Assembly: GCF_030996345.1 (NCBI RefSeq)
Contig: NZ_CP118747.1
Span: 2,230,001-2,294,000, forward strand
DNA: 64,000 bases
Reading direction: 5' to 3'
From: Acidithiobacillus sp. AMEEHan
GTDB taxonomy: Bacteria; Pseudomonadota; Gammaproteobacteria; Acidithiobacillales; Acidithiobacillaceae
The position numbers and the translations under genes are program-made. Below, piece by piece: positions 52,693-62,809 of the stretch. The notes beneath the pieces were generated by a model. It had not been told where the DNA came from. It made no database searches and saw nothing but the letters and a program-made list of their open reading frames with translations. How positions within the stretch are numbered: the stretch's first letter is position 1; each line of letters opens with the position of its first letter.

Positions 52693-54213
52693 TTGGCCAG
52701 ACGCATCGCACAAGGTATCCAGTCGGTGACGAACAACCCCCGCAAGACAATTTCCCGGCGGTTTTGCGTCCTGCAGATCGTCTGTTCGATCGTGGCCGTC
52801 GGCGGCCCTGCGACTGCCCTCGCCGCCCCTCTTGATCTGCTCTGGCAGGATCCATTCGCTACCCAAGGATATATCGTGCCCCTTGGCAAGACCTGGACGG
52901 GCGCCCCGAATAACCTGCCGCGAGCGACGTTGCCAGAGGCAAAACCCTTCAGAAAGCCGCAGAGCCTTGCGGCCCTTACCGCCTACGCCCTAGCACATAA
53001 TCCGCAAACGCGGGTCGCCTGGGAAAATTTGCGCGCATCGGCGGCAGGGATAGGCGTCGCCGATGCGGCTTTCCTGCCCAGCCTTTCTCTTTCGGCCAAT
53101 GCCGTCCGGTCACAGAGCAACACTACCGCGGGTTTTCGCATTCCAGTCCTGAATAGTAGTTCCGAGAGTCTCAGCCTGACCTGGGTCTTGTACGAATTTG
53201 GCCTGCGTGCCGCGCAGCGCGACAACGCCCTGGCGCAATTGTATCTCTCGGGATTCCAGAATAATCAGGCCCTGAACCAGGTGGCGCTAACGGTAACGCA
53301 GAATTACTACCAGGTCATTGGTCAAAAGGCCCTGGTGCAATCCTATCGGCAAACGGTGCGGGAAGATCGCGCCAATCTGGATGCCGCGCGCCTCAAGCAA
53401 CGCTCGGGAATGGCGACCATTGCCGATGTCCTGCAGGCGAAATCTGCCCTGGCCCAAGCCGTTGCACAGTTGCTTTCCGCCCAGGCGACACTGCGCTCCG
53501 ATCAGGCAGCCCTGGCGGAAAGTTGTGGCCTGCCACCGTACAATCCCATTCCAGTGGCGCCACTGAATCTGCATCACCTGCCTCCAGATATCACGCCCAG
53601 GATGGCCGCGCTGGTGCATCTGGCCGTACGCAATAATCCGCTGGTGCAGGAGGCCGCCGCGCGGATTCTCGCCGCACGCGCCACGTTGCGCGAAGACGAG
53701 GCGCAAGGTTTGCCTAGTTTGGCGTTTTCGATGAGCGCGGGAAAACGCTTCCAGAATAATCTGCAGCCCTCGGAAAACTGGGCACTTGGTTTTACCCTCA
53801 AGGTACCGCTCTTTACCGGCTTTCAACAGAGTTATGCCATTCAGGAAGCGCAACGACAGGAGCGCAGTGCGCGAGCGAGTCTGAACCAGGAAGCGCAGAG
53901 CATCGCCCTGACCGTGGCGCAGGATTATCAGACGGTGATGGGCGCCCGCTCTGCCGCGCGTGCCTCACAGATTGCGGTAGAAAGCGCCAGGGCATCGCTC
54001 GCCGCCATTCGCGCCCAGTATCGCGTCGGATTGGCGACCATGCTGAATTTGCTCAGCGCCCAGGCGACGCTCACTAGCGCCGAGCAGACCCGCGTGCAAG
54101 ACATCACCACCGCCTACACGCAACTGGCCAATCTGGTCAACGCCCTGGGGATGATCGGCCTTCCGCGCAACGAGGCGGGACTTCCAGCCCTGGGTGCAGG
54201 CCCCAAGGAATGA
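52693..54213 (+). CDS. TolC-type outer-membrane efflux protein
   Basis: 506 aa if started at TTG 52693 (or 495 from GTG 52726; no ATG available). Signal sequence FCVLQIVCSIVAVGGPATALAA, then two outer-membrane-factor repeats of paired long helices (TAYALAHNPQTRVAWENLR, TVTQNYYQVIGQKAL; LAVRNNPLVQEAAARIL, LTVAQDYQTVMGARSAA). It forms the exit duct of the RND pump encoded by the next two genes; start and stop overlap (ATGA) with the adaptor gene. Confidence 0.9.
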   Translation: MARRIAQGIQSVTNNPRKTISRRFCVLQIVCSIVAVGGPATALAAPLDLLWQDPFATQGYIVPLGKTWTGAPNNLPRATLPEAKPFRKPQSLAALTAYALAHNPQTRVAWENLRASAAGIGVADAAFLPSLSLSANAVRSQSNTTAGFRIPVLNSSSESLSLTWVLYEFGLRAAQRDNALAQLYLSGFQNNQALNQVALTVTQNYYQVIGQKALVQSYRQTVREDRANLDAARLKQRSGMATIADVLQAKSALAQAVAQLLSAQATLRSDQAALAESCGLPPYNPIPVAPLNLHHLPPDITPRMAALVHLAVRNNPLVQEAAARILAARATLREDEAQGLPSLAFSMSAGKRFQNNLQPSENWALGFTLKVPLFTGFQQSYAIQEAQRQERSARASLNQEAQSIALTVAQDYQTVMGARSAARASQIAVESARASLAAIRAQYRVGLATMLNLLSAQATLTSAEQTRVQDITTAYTQLANLVNALGMIGLPRNEAGLPALGAGPKE

Positions 54214-55304
54214 CCATGGACATGAGAATTAGATTCCTGCTTTTGGCGATTGTCGGGCTTGCCTTGGCTGGCTGCGGCCACCAGGCGAAACATCATCCGC
54301 CGCCGATTGTCGTAAGCAGCACGGTGGTGCAGCGCGGTGACTTGCCGCTCAAGGTGCAAACCCTGGGGCAGGCCCAGGCCTCGCATGCGGTCACCATCGT
54401 GCCGCAGGTGAGCGGAATCCTGCAGAAGGTTGCCATCCACTCGGGCGAACAGGTGCAGAAAGGGCAATTATTATTTGTCATTGATCCCTCGACAGCGGCG
54501 GCGCAGGTAGCCCAGGACGAAGCCAACTTGCAGGGCGAGAAGGCGCAGGAACGGTATGAGCGCGAGCAGGTGGAGGCATATCAACCATTACTGAAAAAGG
54601 ACTATGTAACCCGACAGACCTTCGAGCAGGCGCAGTCGCAGGCGCAAAGTGCAGCCGCCAGTATTGCCGCCGATCGCGCGGCTTTGCGGGCGGCAGAAAT
54701 CAATCTGCGTCATACGCAGATCACTGCGCCGATCGGCGGTGTGGCAGGACTGTTGCAGATCCGGTCGGGCAACCTTGTGACTGCGAACAGCACGCAACTC
54801 CTCACCATTGAGCGAACGCAGCCCATGTACGTCCAATTCAGCCTTCCGGAGAAATACCTTGGCGACCTGCGACGATCTCTGGCGACGGGAAGCGGAAAGG
54901 TGCAAATCTGGGACGAAAACCACCAAAAAATCCTGGCCACTGGTGTGTTGAGGGCGATCGACGACACCGTCAACACTGCCTCGGCAACGGTTACGGCACA
55001 GGCAATGGTGCCCAACCAAGACCAGACTCTCTGGCCGGGGGAATATGTACAGGTGGAATATATTGCCAGGATCCTGCACGACGTCGCCGTCATCCCGGCG
55101 ACTGCTCTGCAACAAGGTATCTCCGGGCCTTATGTCTACCATATCGTGGATGGTAAGGCACAAATGCAGCCGGTGGAATTTTTGGGCCAGGATGAAAATC
55201 GGGTAGCGGTCCACGCGAAACACCTGATCGGAGAGCAGATCGTTGTTGGTGCGCCTGCGCGTCTCCACCCCGGTATGACGGTCACGGCTCTGAGCGCGCA
55301 ATGA
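54210..55304 (+). CDS. RND efflux periplasmic adaptor (membrane fusion lipoprotein)
   Basis: 364 aa. Lipoprotein signal LLLAIVGLALAGCGH with Cys as the lipid-anchored residue. Biotinyl-lipoyl halves (VPQVSGILQKVAIHSGEQV and HTQITAPIGGVAGLL) flank an alpha-hairpin (about 105 to 165), then beta-barrel and membrane-proximal domains. It joins the inner-membrane pump and the TolC-like duct. Both ends overlap neighbours by 4 nt, giving a tightly coupled three-gene operon. Confidence 0.93.
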   Translation: MTMDMRIRFLLLAIVGLALAGCGHQAKHHPPPIVVSSTVVQRGDLPLKVQTLGQAQASHAVTIVPQVSGILQKVAIHSGEQVQKGQLLFVIDPSTAAAQVAQDEANLQGEKAQERYEREQVEAYQPLLKKDYVTRQTFEQAQSQAQSAAASIAADRAALRAAEINLRHTQITAPIGGVAGLLQIRSGNLVTANSTQLLTIERTQPMYVQFSLPEKYLGDLRRSLATGSGKVQIWDENHQKILATGVLRAIDDTVNTASATVTAQAMVPNQDQTLWPGEYVQVEYIARILHDVAVIPATALQQGISGPYVYHIVDGKAQMQPVEFLGQDENRVAVHAKHLIGEQIVVGAPARLHPGMTVTALSAQ

Positions 55305-58300
55305 ATCTTTCCGCCCCCTTCATTCGCCGCCCCGTCGCTACGACCGTGCTGGCGGTGGCGGTTGCCCTTCTCGGCCTAGTGGCCTACCTGCAATTGCCGA
55401 CGGCGCTACTGCCGAATGTCAGTTTCCCAATGGTCATGGTAACCGCACAACTACCGGGCGCCAGTCCCAGGACCATGGCCAGCGCTGTCGCGACACCACT
55501 GGAGCGGCAGTTTGCCAGCATTCCCGGCATCAATTCCATGAGCGCGGTGAGTGAAAATGGGGTGGTCCAGATTACCCTGCAATTCAACCTGAGCACCTCG
55601 GCACTGGGCGCCACCCAGGAGGTATCCAACGCCGTCGCACAGGCGCAGCATCTGCTTCCACCCGCAATGCCGCAGCCACCTGCGGTCCGGCAGATGAACC
55701 CTGCCGCCCAGCCGGTCTTTTATCTGGGGATGTCGGCATCGAACATGCCTCTGTATACCCTGGATAAATACGCTCAGACCAAGGTGGCAACGGCGCTTTC
55801 AGGGGTCGCGGGGGTCTCCAACGTGCAGATCTATGGCGCCCAGACCTATGCCGTGCGCATCTATCTCAATCCTTACGCCCTTTCCGCCCGCGGCCTCAGT
55901 CTGCAGGCGGTACAGGCGGCCATCGGCAACGCCAATGTCAATCTGCCCGGCGGAACCCTGGATAGCGGTCCACAGGCATTCGCCACCCGTGTGCATGGCC
56001 AACTGCACGATGCCGCTGCCTTCAACCATCTCGTCCTCGCCTATGCAGGCGGTCAGGCCGTTCCGTTGGACGCCGTAGGCAAAGCAGAGAATAGTACCGA
56101 AGACAATCAGCAGGAGACCTGGATCGATAAAACACCGGGCATCGTCCTCGCCGTGGTGCGGCAGCCCGGTGGCAATACCGTGGCCATATCCGATAAGATC
56201 CGCGCCCTACTGCCCAAGTTACAGGCGCAGATGCCGGGTGGGGTAAAATTGAAGCCGGTGTTTGATCTGGCCGATTATGTGCGGGCCGCGATTCAGGAGG
56301 TCTTGATCACCCTACTGATCGCCTCCCTACTGGTCGCCGGCGTCATGTGGCTCTTTCTGCGTCGTCCTTCGGCGACCCTGATTGGAGCGGTGGCCATCCC
56401 CCTCTCGCTGCTGGGCAGCTTTCTGGGGATGCGGCTGCTGGGCTTCAGTCTGAATACCTTGACTCTTCTGGCACTCACCCTGGCGGTGGGTTTTGTTGTG
56501 GATGATGCCGTGGTCATGCTGGAAAACATCAATCGGCACATCGACCGCGGTGAGACCGGAATTACCGCGGCCCTACGCGGTAGCCGAGAAATCAGTTTCA
56601 CCGTACTGTCCATGACGATCTCCTTGGCAATCATCTTTCTACCGCTGATCTTCCTAGGCGGCTTTGTCGGACATCTGTTTGCCGATTTTGGCATCAGCAT
56701 CTCCATGGTGATCCTCATTTCCGGCGCCGTCGCGTTGACCGTTACTCCCATGCTCTGCAGTCAGTACCTCAGGCCCAGCCATACGCATGCGCTGGTGGGG
56801 CCGCACGACCCCGATCACTTACCGGAAAACGGCTGGTTTCAACGCCTCTTCAAGCGCAGTCGCGATGCCTATGTCGGCAGTCTGGAACTCGCGCTGCGGC
56901 ACCGAAACTGGATGCTGTTCCTGGCGTTTCTTTTTCTGCTCGGGAGTCTCGGTTTGGCTACGCTGGTCCACAAGGCGTTTCTTCCCTCGCAGAACTCCGG
57001 CTTCATCAACGCTAACATTGAGTACCCCTCCAATATGACCTTTGCTGAGATCGTAGCGGAGCAGGGACAAATCGCGCGAATGGTGAAGGCAGACGATAAA
57101 ATCCAGTCGGTGGTCTCTTCGGTGGGGCAAGGTCCCGGCGGCTTTGGCAATCGGAGTACCGGACATATGTTCATCCATATCAAGAACGGCTTCGCACCGC
57201 AAACACCGGCTATCATTCGCCAACTCGACCAGGCGAGCAAACCCTTCCATAACGTGCAGATTGTTTATCAAGGCCCGCAGAGCGCCCATTCCGGGACCGC
57301 CAGTGGTAACGGGAGTGTGGTCTATGAGCTGGTGGGCGGAAGCTGGGCGGAGCTGCATGCCGCTACTCGCAAGATGACCGCAGCCCTGCGGCAACTTCCC
57401 CAGCTTCGCAATGTCAACAGCAGTCTGCAAAACGATAGTCCACAGATCAGCATCCAAATCCATCGTGCACGTGCCACGGCACTAGGAGTTACTCCGGAAG
57501 CCATCGAGAAGACATTGGGGCTGGCCTTCGGCGGACGGGAAGTGGGGACCATCTACGGCGCAAGCGATCAATATGAGGTGATCGTGGAGCTCCAGCCCCA
57601 ATATCAAAAGGACATCAATGCCTTATCCACGCTTAGCGTACCCGGGAGTGGGGACAGTCTGGTGCCGTTGTCGGCCGTCGCAGGATTTCGCTACAGCGCG
57701 GCACCGGAAAATCTGATGCAGCACAATGGGCAGCCATCGACGACGATCTCCTTCAATCTGGCGTCCGGTGCTACGTTGGGAAGCGTGATTCCGAGTATCG
57801 AAAAAACGGCGCAGGCGGTGCTACCGGCAGGAATCGTCGGCGAATTTGGCGGCAATGCTCGGCAGTTTCAGTCCGCGTTCCGGAGTTTGCCTTTCCTGCT
57901 ATTGGCCACGATCTTACTGATTTACGTCGTACTTGCGATTCTCTATGAGCATTTCCTACATCCGCTAACCATTCTCACCGCTCTTCCGTTCGCAGCGTTC
58001 GGGGCGCTATTTTCGTTGTGGATTTTTGACCTTCCCCTGGATTTGTACAGTTTTATTGGCATCATCATGTTACTAGGCCTGGTGAAAAAAAACGGTATCA
58101 TTCTGGTGGATTTTGCCGTCAGTCGCAGGCGCGAAGGGGCATCGGCGCAGGAAGCAATCGTCGATGCCTGCCGCATTCGCTATCGACCCATCATGATGAC
58201 CACCTTCGCCGCCATTCTCGGGGTTTTGCCGATCGCCGTTGGCTTTGGGGCGGGTGCGGATAGCCGCGTGCCTCTGGGGGTAGCAGTGGCAGGTGGCCTG

Positions 58301-58393
58301 ATCTTTTCGCAATTTCTCACCCTCTATATTACCCCGGCATTTTATTTGTGGTTTGATCGCTGGGGGAAAGGCAGGGCGAGGCAGGCGGAGTGA
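55301..58393 (+). CDS. RND family multidrug efflux pump (HAE-1/MdtB-like)
   Basis: 1030 aa with 12 expected membrane helices and two large periplasmic loops. The proton-relay aspartates are in VGFVVDDAVVMLENINRH (about 405) and the TM10 lysine in LLGLVKKNGIILVDFA (about 930). The sequence is of the MdtB/MdtC or AcrB general class; the substrate is unknown (drugs, organic acids, or metals less likely, as no CusA methionine cluster is evident). Third gene of the efflux operon. Confidence 0.94.
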   Translation: MNLSAPFIRRPVATTVLAVAVALLGLVAYLQLPTALLPNVSFPMVMVTAQLPGASPRTMASAVATPLERQFASIPGINSMSAVSENGVVQITLQFNLSTSALGATQEVSNAVAQAQHLLPPAMPQPPAVRQMNPAAQPVFYLGMSASNMPLYTLDKYAQTKVATALSGVAGVSNVQIYGAQTYAVRIYLNPYALSARGLSLQAVQAAIGNANVNLPGGTLDSGPQAFATRVHGQLHDAAAFNHLVLAYAGGQAVPLDAVGKAENSTEDNQQETWIDKTPGIVLAVVRQPGGNTVAISDKIRALLPKLQAQMPGGVKLKPVFDLADYVRAAIQEVLITLLIASLLVAGVMWLFLRRPSATLIGAVAIPLSLLGSFLGMRLLGFSLNTLTLLALTLAVGFVVDDAVVMLENINRHIDRGETGITAALRGSREISFTVLSMTISLAIIFLPLIFLGGFVGHLFADFGISISMVILISGAVALTVTPMLCSQYLRPSHTHALVGPHDPDHLPENGWFQRLFKRSRDAYVGSLELALRHRNWMLFLAFLFLLGSLGLATLVHKAFLPSQNSGFINANIEYPSNMTFAEIVAEQGQIARMVKADDKIQSVVSSVGQGPGGFGNRSTGHMFIHIKNGFAPQTPAIIRQLDQASKPFHNVQIVYQGPQSAHSGTASGNGSVVYELVGGSWAELHAATRKMTAALRQLPQLRNVNSSLQNDSPQISIQIHRARATALGVTPEAIEKTLGLAFGGREVGTIYGASDQYEVIVELQPQYQKDINALSTLSVPGSGDSLVPLSAVAGFRYSAAPENLMQHNGQPSTTISFNLASGATLGSVIPSIEKTAQAVLPAGIVGEFGGNARQFQSAFRSLPFLLLATILLIYVVLAILYEHFLHPLTILTALPFAAFGALFSLWIFDLPLDLYSFIGIIMLLGLVKKNGIILVDFAVSRRREGASAQEAIVDACRIRYRPIMMTTFAAILGVLPIAVGFGAGADSRVPLGVAVAGGLIFSQFLTLYITPAFYLWFDRWGKGRARQAE

Positions 58394-58413
58394 GTAGATG
58401 ACGTTTGACGACA

Positions 58414-61152
58414 CTAACGCAGAAGATCGGCGGGAACGTTCCAGTTTTCGAACTGTTCGGCAGGCATTGGCCGAGAAAACAAATACCCCTGGTAGACAGA
58501 GCAGTTGAGCTGTTGTAGTGCCCTGAGTTGCTCTTTCGTTTCCACTCCCTCGGCAACCACCGACAGATTGAGCAGTTCCCCAACATAGGTGATTCCTGAA
58601 ACGATTGCGAAATCTTTCGGATCCTCCAAGATGTCCCGAATAAAACTTTGATCAATTTTCAAGGAGCTGACGGGAAGCTGCTGCAGATAACTCAAAGAAG
58701 CATTTCCTGTCCCAAAATCATCTAGGGCCAGGGCGCAACCCAACTCCTGACACCTGCTCAATACCTGGCGAGCACGTTCAAAATGCAGCATCGGCGCCGT
58801 TTCCGTAATTTCCAGCACAAGATTATGACGTAACTCGGTACCATATTCGCCCAAAGCCACTTCCAGATCCTCCAAAAATTTGGGATCGAGCAGGTATTGC
58901 GCACTGACATTGATGGAGATTTTTGGTCGGAAGCTGCGCTCGAGCCACTGTTGCAGTTGCTCCAGTGTCCGATGAAGAACGAAACGTCCAACTCGCGCAG
59001 CCAACTGCGGGTGATCAAGTGCCTCGCTGAATTCCTGTGGTCCAAGCAAGCCGCGCGCCGGGTGCCGTAAACGCAACAGAACCTCAGCACCCAGCAATCC
59101 ATCCATTTGATGGACGATAGGTTGGAAGTGTAGTTGCAAATGTCCTTCAAGCAGGGCCGTTTCCATGATCCGCAAGCTTTCGATCTGCCGCCCCTGCTGG
59201 TCTTCCATGTCTTTGGTGAACATCGATAGCGTATTGCCACCTCGATCCTTACTGGCATAGAGGGCCAGATCCGCGTGACGCATCAATTCCACGCTACTCT
59301 CGGCATAATCCAATGGAAAAATTGTCAAACCCAGACTGGCATGCACGGTGCGTTGCTCAGTGGCGAGTTCCACGGGAAGAGTGATCATCTTCAATATTCG
59401 GCGAGCAATTTGTTCGGCTTGGCCGATATTTCTTACCTCACTGACAAAAAACGCGAATTCATCCCCCCCGAAGCGACATAGGATGTCGCCGTCGCGGAGT
59501 TCTGCGCGCAAACGTTGGGCAACGTGGGTCAGTAGACAATCGCCGGCAGCGTGACCCAGGCGGTCGTTTATGAGCTTGAAGTCGTCCAAGTCCAGAAACG
59601 CGATGATCAGCAATGATTCGCTACGTTTGGCCTTGCGCATCGCCTGCTCCAGGTGCTCCTGAAACAACGCTCGATTGGGAAGCCCGGTGAGCAGATCATG
59701 GGTAGCCTGATAGGACAAGCGGGTAAGAAGCTCATGTTTCTCGCTGACGTCGTGGAATACGAGCACTGTCCCCAACACCTTGTCGGAACGATCCCGAATG
59801 GGCGCTGCTGAGTCTTCGATGCTTCGGCGTTGGCCCTGTCGATCAATCAAAATCGTATGGTTCGCCAGTCCCACGATTCTGCCCTCGATCAGCGCCCTCT
59901 CCGCAGGATTGGCGACTGGGCGACCATCGGCCTCGCTGACAATGGAGAATACTTGGGTGATCGGTTTGCCACGCGCCTCTGCCAGGGTCCAGCCGGTCAG
60001 CGACTCGGCGATCGGGTTCATGTTGGTTATCAACCCATTACAATCCGTGCTGATGACACCATCACCGATCGAGCGCAGGGTAACTTCCGCATGCTCCTTG
60101 GCCTCCCAAATCTCCTTCTCGGCTGTCCGACGCTCCAGCTCCCGGGAGCGATTCGTCCGCGCTAGGTAACGGTAGAAAAAGAAACTCAGGAACAGTAGCA
60201 GCAGGGCACCTGCCGTCGGCCAACGCATCGATCTCCACCAGCTGGTTGCAAGAATCGATTGCCCAACACACTGACCAGCGAGGAGATGGTATTCAGCAAT
60301 CGGTTGGGCTGCGCACATGCGCCATCCGCGCGCCGCGGAACTATAGCCAGAGAACGTCTTGGCGAAGCCACTGCTCCCCAAGAGCCAATGCTTTACGACG
60401 GTTCCGCTTTGCACTCCGGCGTAATCCACCTGCGGGGAGTACGGATACCGGCTCAACAACATGCCATCGGACCGCAACAAAAACGAATCACCCCGATGCA
60501 ACAGGTGGAGGCCCGACCAGGCAGGGAACAAACCCGCGTTGACGGGGATCCAGGCGAGCAAAAACGAGGCCGGCCCGGAGCGCCCGTTAACGGGCTGAAT
60601 AACCGGGAACCCCCAGCGAGAAGACGCGCCCGCGACCGAAGGGTCCGGTAACAACGGACCGACACAGAATGCGTTATCATGAAGACAACGCTGCAGGGCC
60701 GCAATCTGCGCATGTGTCCAGGAGCGGGAATGCGACGAAGTCGCCGAGTCCCATAACTGACGCAAGAAAGCCGGGTTTTCTCCAGCAACCAGGCCATGCT
60801 TTGCGGAGAACAGGCCGACAGATTGGATCGGCGCCAGATGAATGAGTGGCTGCAAGAGCCGGGTAGTGGGGCTCGTTGCATTGGCGATCTGCATCGCGAC
60901 GAGGGAGAGACTGGTTTCGATTTCAGACAATTGCAACTTGGATGTTCGTGCCAAAGAAAAGGCGTTTTCCTGTAACACCCTCCCCTGTTCTGCATTGACA
61001 ACATCCCAGGTGATGACTGCAAGAATCAGCCAAGCAAAGAAGATGAGCAGAGCCACGAGCAGCCACGCCGCGCGTAACCATCTGTCGGTATAACTTTCGG
61101 CCGAGCGCTTGGCCTTGCTCCATTGCATTGACGGGGTCTCGGCGTTTTGCAT
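58414..61152 (-). CDS. Membrane-bound PAS-GGDEF-EAL c-di-GMP enzyme
   Basis: 912 aa. Two membrane segments (about 28 to 52 and 315 to 335) frame a periplasmic sensor; PAS at about 350 to 480 (LRSIGDGVISTDCNGLITNM); GGDEF at about 490 to 650 (CRFGGDEFAFFV, I-site RDGD upstream); EAL domain at about 665 to 912 with GAEVLLRLRHP (EVL for EAL), NVSAQYL, LEITETAP, ALDDFGTGNASLSYL and SVVAEGVET. Both active sites look intact, so direction of activity is open. It converges on the RND operon with 20 bp between stops. Confidence 0.92.
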   Translation of the reverse strand: MQNAETPSMQWSKAKRSAESYTDRWLRAAWLLVALLIFFAWLILAVITWDVVNAEQGRVLQENAFSLARTSKLQLSEIETSLSLVAMQIANATSPTTRLLQPLIHLAPIQSVGLFSAKHGLVAGENPAFLRQLWDSATSSHSRSWTHAQIAALQRCLHDNAFCVGPLLPDPSVAGASSRWGFPVIQPVNGRSGPASFLLAWIPVNAGLFPAWSGLHLLHRGDSFLLRSDGMLLSRYPYSPQVDYAGVQSGTVVKHWLLGSSGFAKTFSGYSSAARGWRMCAAQPIAEYHLLAGQCVGQSILATSWWRSMRWPTAGALLLLFLSFFFYRYLARTNRSRELERRTAEKEIWEAKEHAEVTLRSIGDGVISTDCNGLITNMNPIAESLTGWTLAEARGKPITQVFSIVSEADGRPVANPAERALIEGRIVGLANHTILIDRQGQRRSIEDSAAPIRDRSDKVLGTVLVFHDVSEKHELLTRLSYQATHDLLTGLPNRALFQEHLEQAMRKAKRSESLLIIAFLDLDDFKLINDRLGHAAGDCLLTHVAQRLRAELRDGDILCRFGGDEFAFFVSEVRNIGQAEQIARRILKMITLPVELATEQRTVHASLGLTIFPLDYAESSVELMRHADLALYASKDRGGNTLSMFTKDMEDQQGRQIESLRIMETALLEGHLQLHFQPIVHQMDGLLGAEVLLRLRHPARGLLGPQEFSEALDHPQLAARVGRFVLHRTLEQLQQWLERSFRPKISINVSAQYLLDPKFLEDLEVALGEYGTELRHNLVLEITETAPMLHFERARQVLSRCQELGCALALDDFGTGNASLSYLQQLPVSSLKIDQSFIRDILEDPKDFAIVSGITYVGELLNLSVVAEGVETKEQLRALQQLNCSVYQGYLFSRPMPAEQFENWNVPADLLR

Positions 61153-61425
61153 AGAAACATCTTTGCTTGATCTATACTGCGACCGTTATAACGAATATAT
61201 CGGGGAAAGTCCAAAGTTCTGGGCCAAAACCGCGGCTCCCACTCATGTTGCGCTGCTTCCCGGACCGTTGCAGAAGAACGGAGGCGCAACAGTTCTTCGC
61301 GCAAAGAAAATCATAACCAATTGTTTGTTCAATCCATATTGGAGCTCTCACCATGGCATCAATCCTGCTTCCAAGCCTGACGAGACCATTCGGCCTCAAC
61401 ATTAGCAACACAGGAGAGACAGAGT

Positions 61426-61821
61426 ATGGCAGAATTATTTTCCCCGGAGTGGATGGAAAGATTTGCGGCAGAGTGGAACAAGGAGCCGGATCTGGCGGGT
61501 GCCCTCGCACAAATTGATTTTGCATCGAACATTGCCTACGGCTTTGTTGAAGAGGAAGGACCGCGCGGATTACTGCAGGTAACGCAAGGACAGGCAGTGG
61601 CGGCCGGTGCCTATCAGGGGCAGGCGGTAAACTGGGATATCCGTGCCAGTGTAGATCAATGGATGAAGTGGATTTCCAGCCCTCCTGGCATGACGGGACT
61701 GGGTATGGCTTTTACCACAGGTAAAATCAAGTTCAAGATAGGTGATTACAAGAGCATGTTAAAAGATCCCCGCATGGCCGGACCTTTTGTAAAAAGCTTT
61801 TCTGTCATGGGACGCGTCTAG
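61426..61821 (+). CDS. SCP2-like sterol-transfer-domain protein
   Basis: 131 aa. FSPEWMERFAAEWNKEPDL and the later ASVDQWMKWISSPPGMTGLG and GKIKFKIGDYKSML fit the SCP2 fold, a hydrophobic pocket for lipids or acyl-CoA. GGAGA precedes the ATG by 8 nt. No neighbouring pathway gene indicates the ligand. About 270 bp of promoter region separates it from the divergent GGDEF-EAL gene. Confidence 0.8.
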   Translation: MAELFSPEWMERFAAEWNKEPDLAGALAQIDFASNIAYGFVEEEGPRGLLQVTQGQAVAAGAYQGQAVNWDIRASVDQWMKWISSPPGMTGLGMAFTTGKIKFKIGDYKSMLKDPRMAGPFVKSFSVMGRV

Positions 61822-61828
61822 CGAAGAG

Positions 61829-61854
61829 AAAAAAGGGCAGAGCATGCTCTGCCC
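61829..61854 (-). terminator. Intrinsic terminator between convergent genes
   Basis: The perfect palindrome GGGCAGAGCATGCTCTGCCC (61835 to 61854) is followed on the minus strand by six T (61834 to 61829), a strong terminator for the TPR gene. On the plus strand the hairpin is followed by C, so it would mainly act on minus transcripts but may also stabilise the SCP2-like mRNA. Confidence 0.85.
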
Positions 61855-61878
61855 CCGCCTTAGCCATGCAAATATTCG

Positions 61879-62742
61879 TTACTGCACAGGAAGGTCCGCG
61901 CCATAGCCGTCATCCTGTGGACTGTGCGATAGGGCTACTTGTACCTTTTGCGCCATTGCCGGATCGAGGGCACCCAGGACAGGAATGAGACTGGCAGCCC
62001 GTTGGTCATGACCCTGCTGGATCAGCAGCAGAGCCGCACGTTCAAAGTTTTCTGCGGCTTTCTCCCGTTGGCCATTCATGTAATACACATTGCCCAATTC
62101 GCCGTAGGCGAAGGCTGCGTCTGGCACCTTTTTGATCAAATCTTCATATTGACTGATGGCTGCGGGAATGTCATGGTGCCAGTAAGCTGCCCGCGCCGAC
62201 ATCAACTCTTGTTGTTGATCCGCACTCAATTTCGGCGCTGGCTCCGCGGTCGCCATCCCCGGGGCAGCGATGGGAGCGACTTGCAGGGTTTTCTGCGACG
62301 GCCGCTCTACGGACTTCTTTTCTGGCATATTGGCCTGGTTGGCTGTAATTCCCCAGATAAACAGGATGATGATAATGATCACCAACAGAAAAACCAATGC
62401 CGGCCAGGAAAAGACCAGCCTGGCGACGCTTTTCCTGGGTTGCCGCGGCGGTAGGGGCGGGTAGCTGCTTCCGCTGCCAGGCGGAGTTCCAGGCGGAGTC
62501 GTTCCGGCCGCCCCGGCTCCGAGCTTGGGTGTGCTGGTACCCGAGCCTGTAATGTTGGGCGCCGTCGTCCCGGTATCTGTTTTCATCTGCGGCGGCGTCG
62601 TGCCGGAAGCACTTTCGGTTTCCGCCTGGATCACCGACGCGGAGTCCTCTCCGCTAGCCGGAGCGGAAACCTCCGCATCTACTGCGTTGGAAGAGGGCTC
62701 AGCAGGCGTTTCCGCAACGAGCTCATCATCTTTCTTCGTCAT
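61879..62742 (-). CDS. Single-span membrane protein with periplasmic TPR domain
   Basis: 287 aa from ATG 62742 (GGAG 6 nt upstream). The N-terminal 100 residues are low-complexity Ala/Ser/Thr/Pro/Gly; one membrane helix (about 108 to 132; VFLLVIIIIILFIWGI) follows the basic RQPRKSVARL; the C-terminal part (about 175 to 287) has TPR-like repeats (ARAAYWHHDIPAAISQYEDL, FAYGELGNVYYMNGQREKAA). The topology suggests a cytoplasmic linker and periplasmic protein-binding domain. It lies downstream of the sulfur-globule-like gene and may be co-transcribed with it. Function unknown. Confidence 0.75.
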   Translation of the reverse strand: MTKKDDELVAETPAEPSSNAVDAEVSAPASGEDSASVIQAETESASGTTPPQMKTDTGTTAPNITGSGTSTPKLGAGAAGTTPPGTPPGSGSSYPPLPPRQPRKSVARLVFSWPALVFLLVIIIIILFIWGITANQANMPEKKSVERPSQKTLQVAPIAAPGMATAEPAPKLSADQQQELMSARAAYWHHDIPAAISQYEDLIKKVPDAAFAYGELGNVYYMNGQREKAAENFERAALLLIQQGHDQRAASLIPVLGALDPAMAQKVQVALSHSPQDDGYGADLPVQ

Positions 62743-62809
62743 AGGTATCTCCACTATTCATTGCACCAAAAGTCCGCCATACCGTCCGCCGATATGGCGT
62801 GCGATCGCT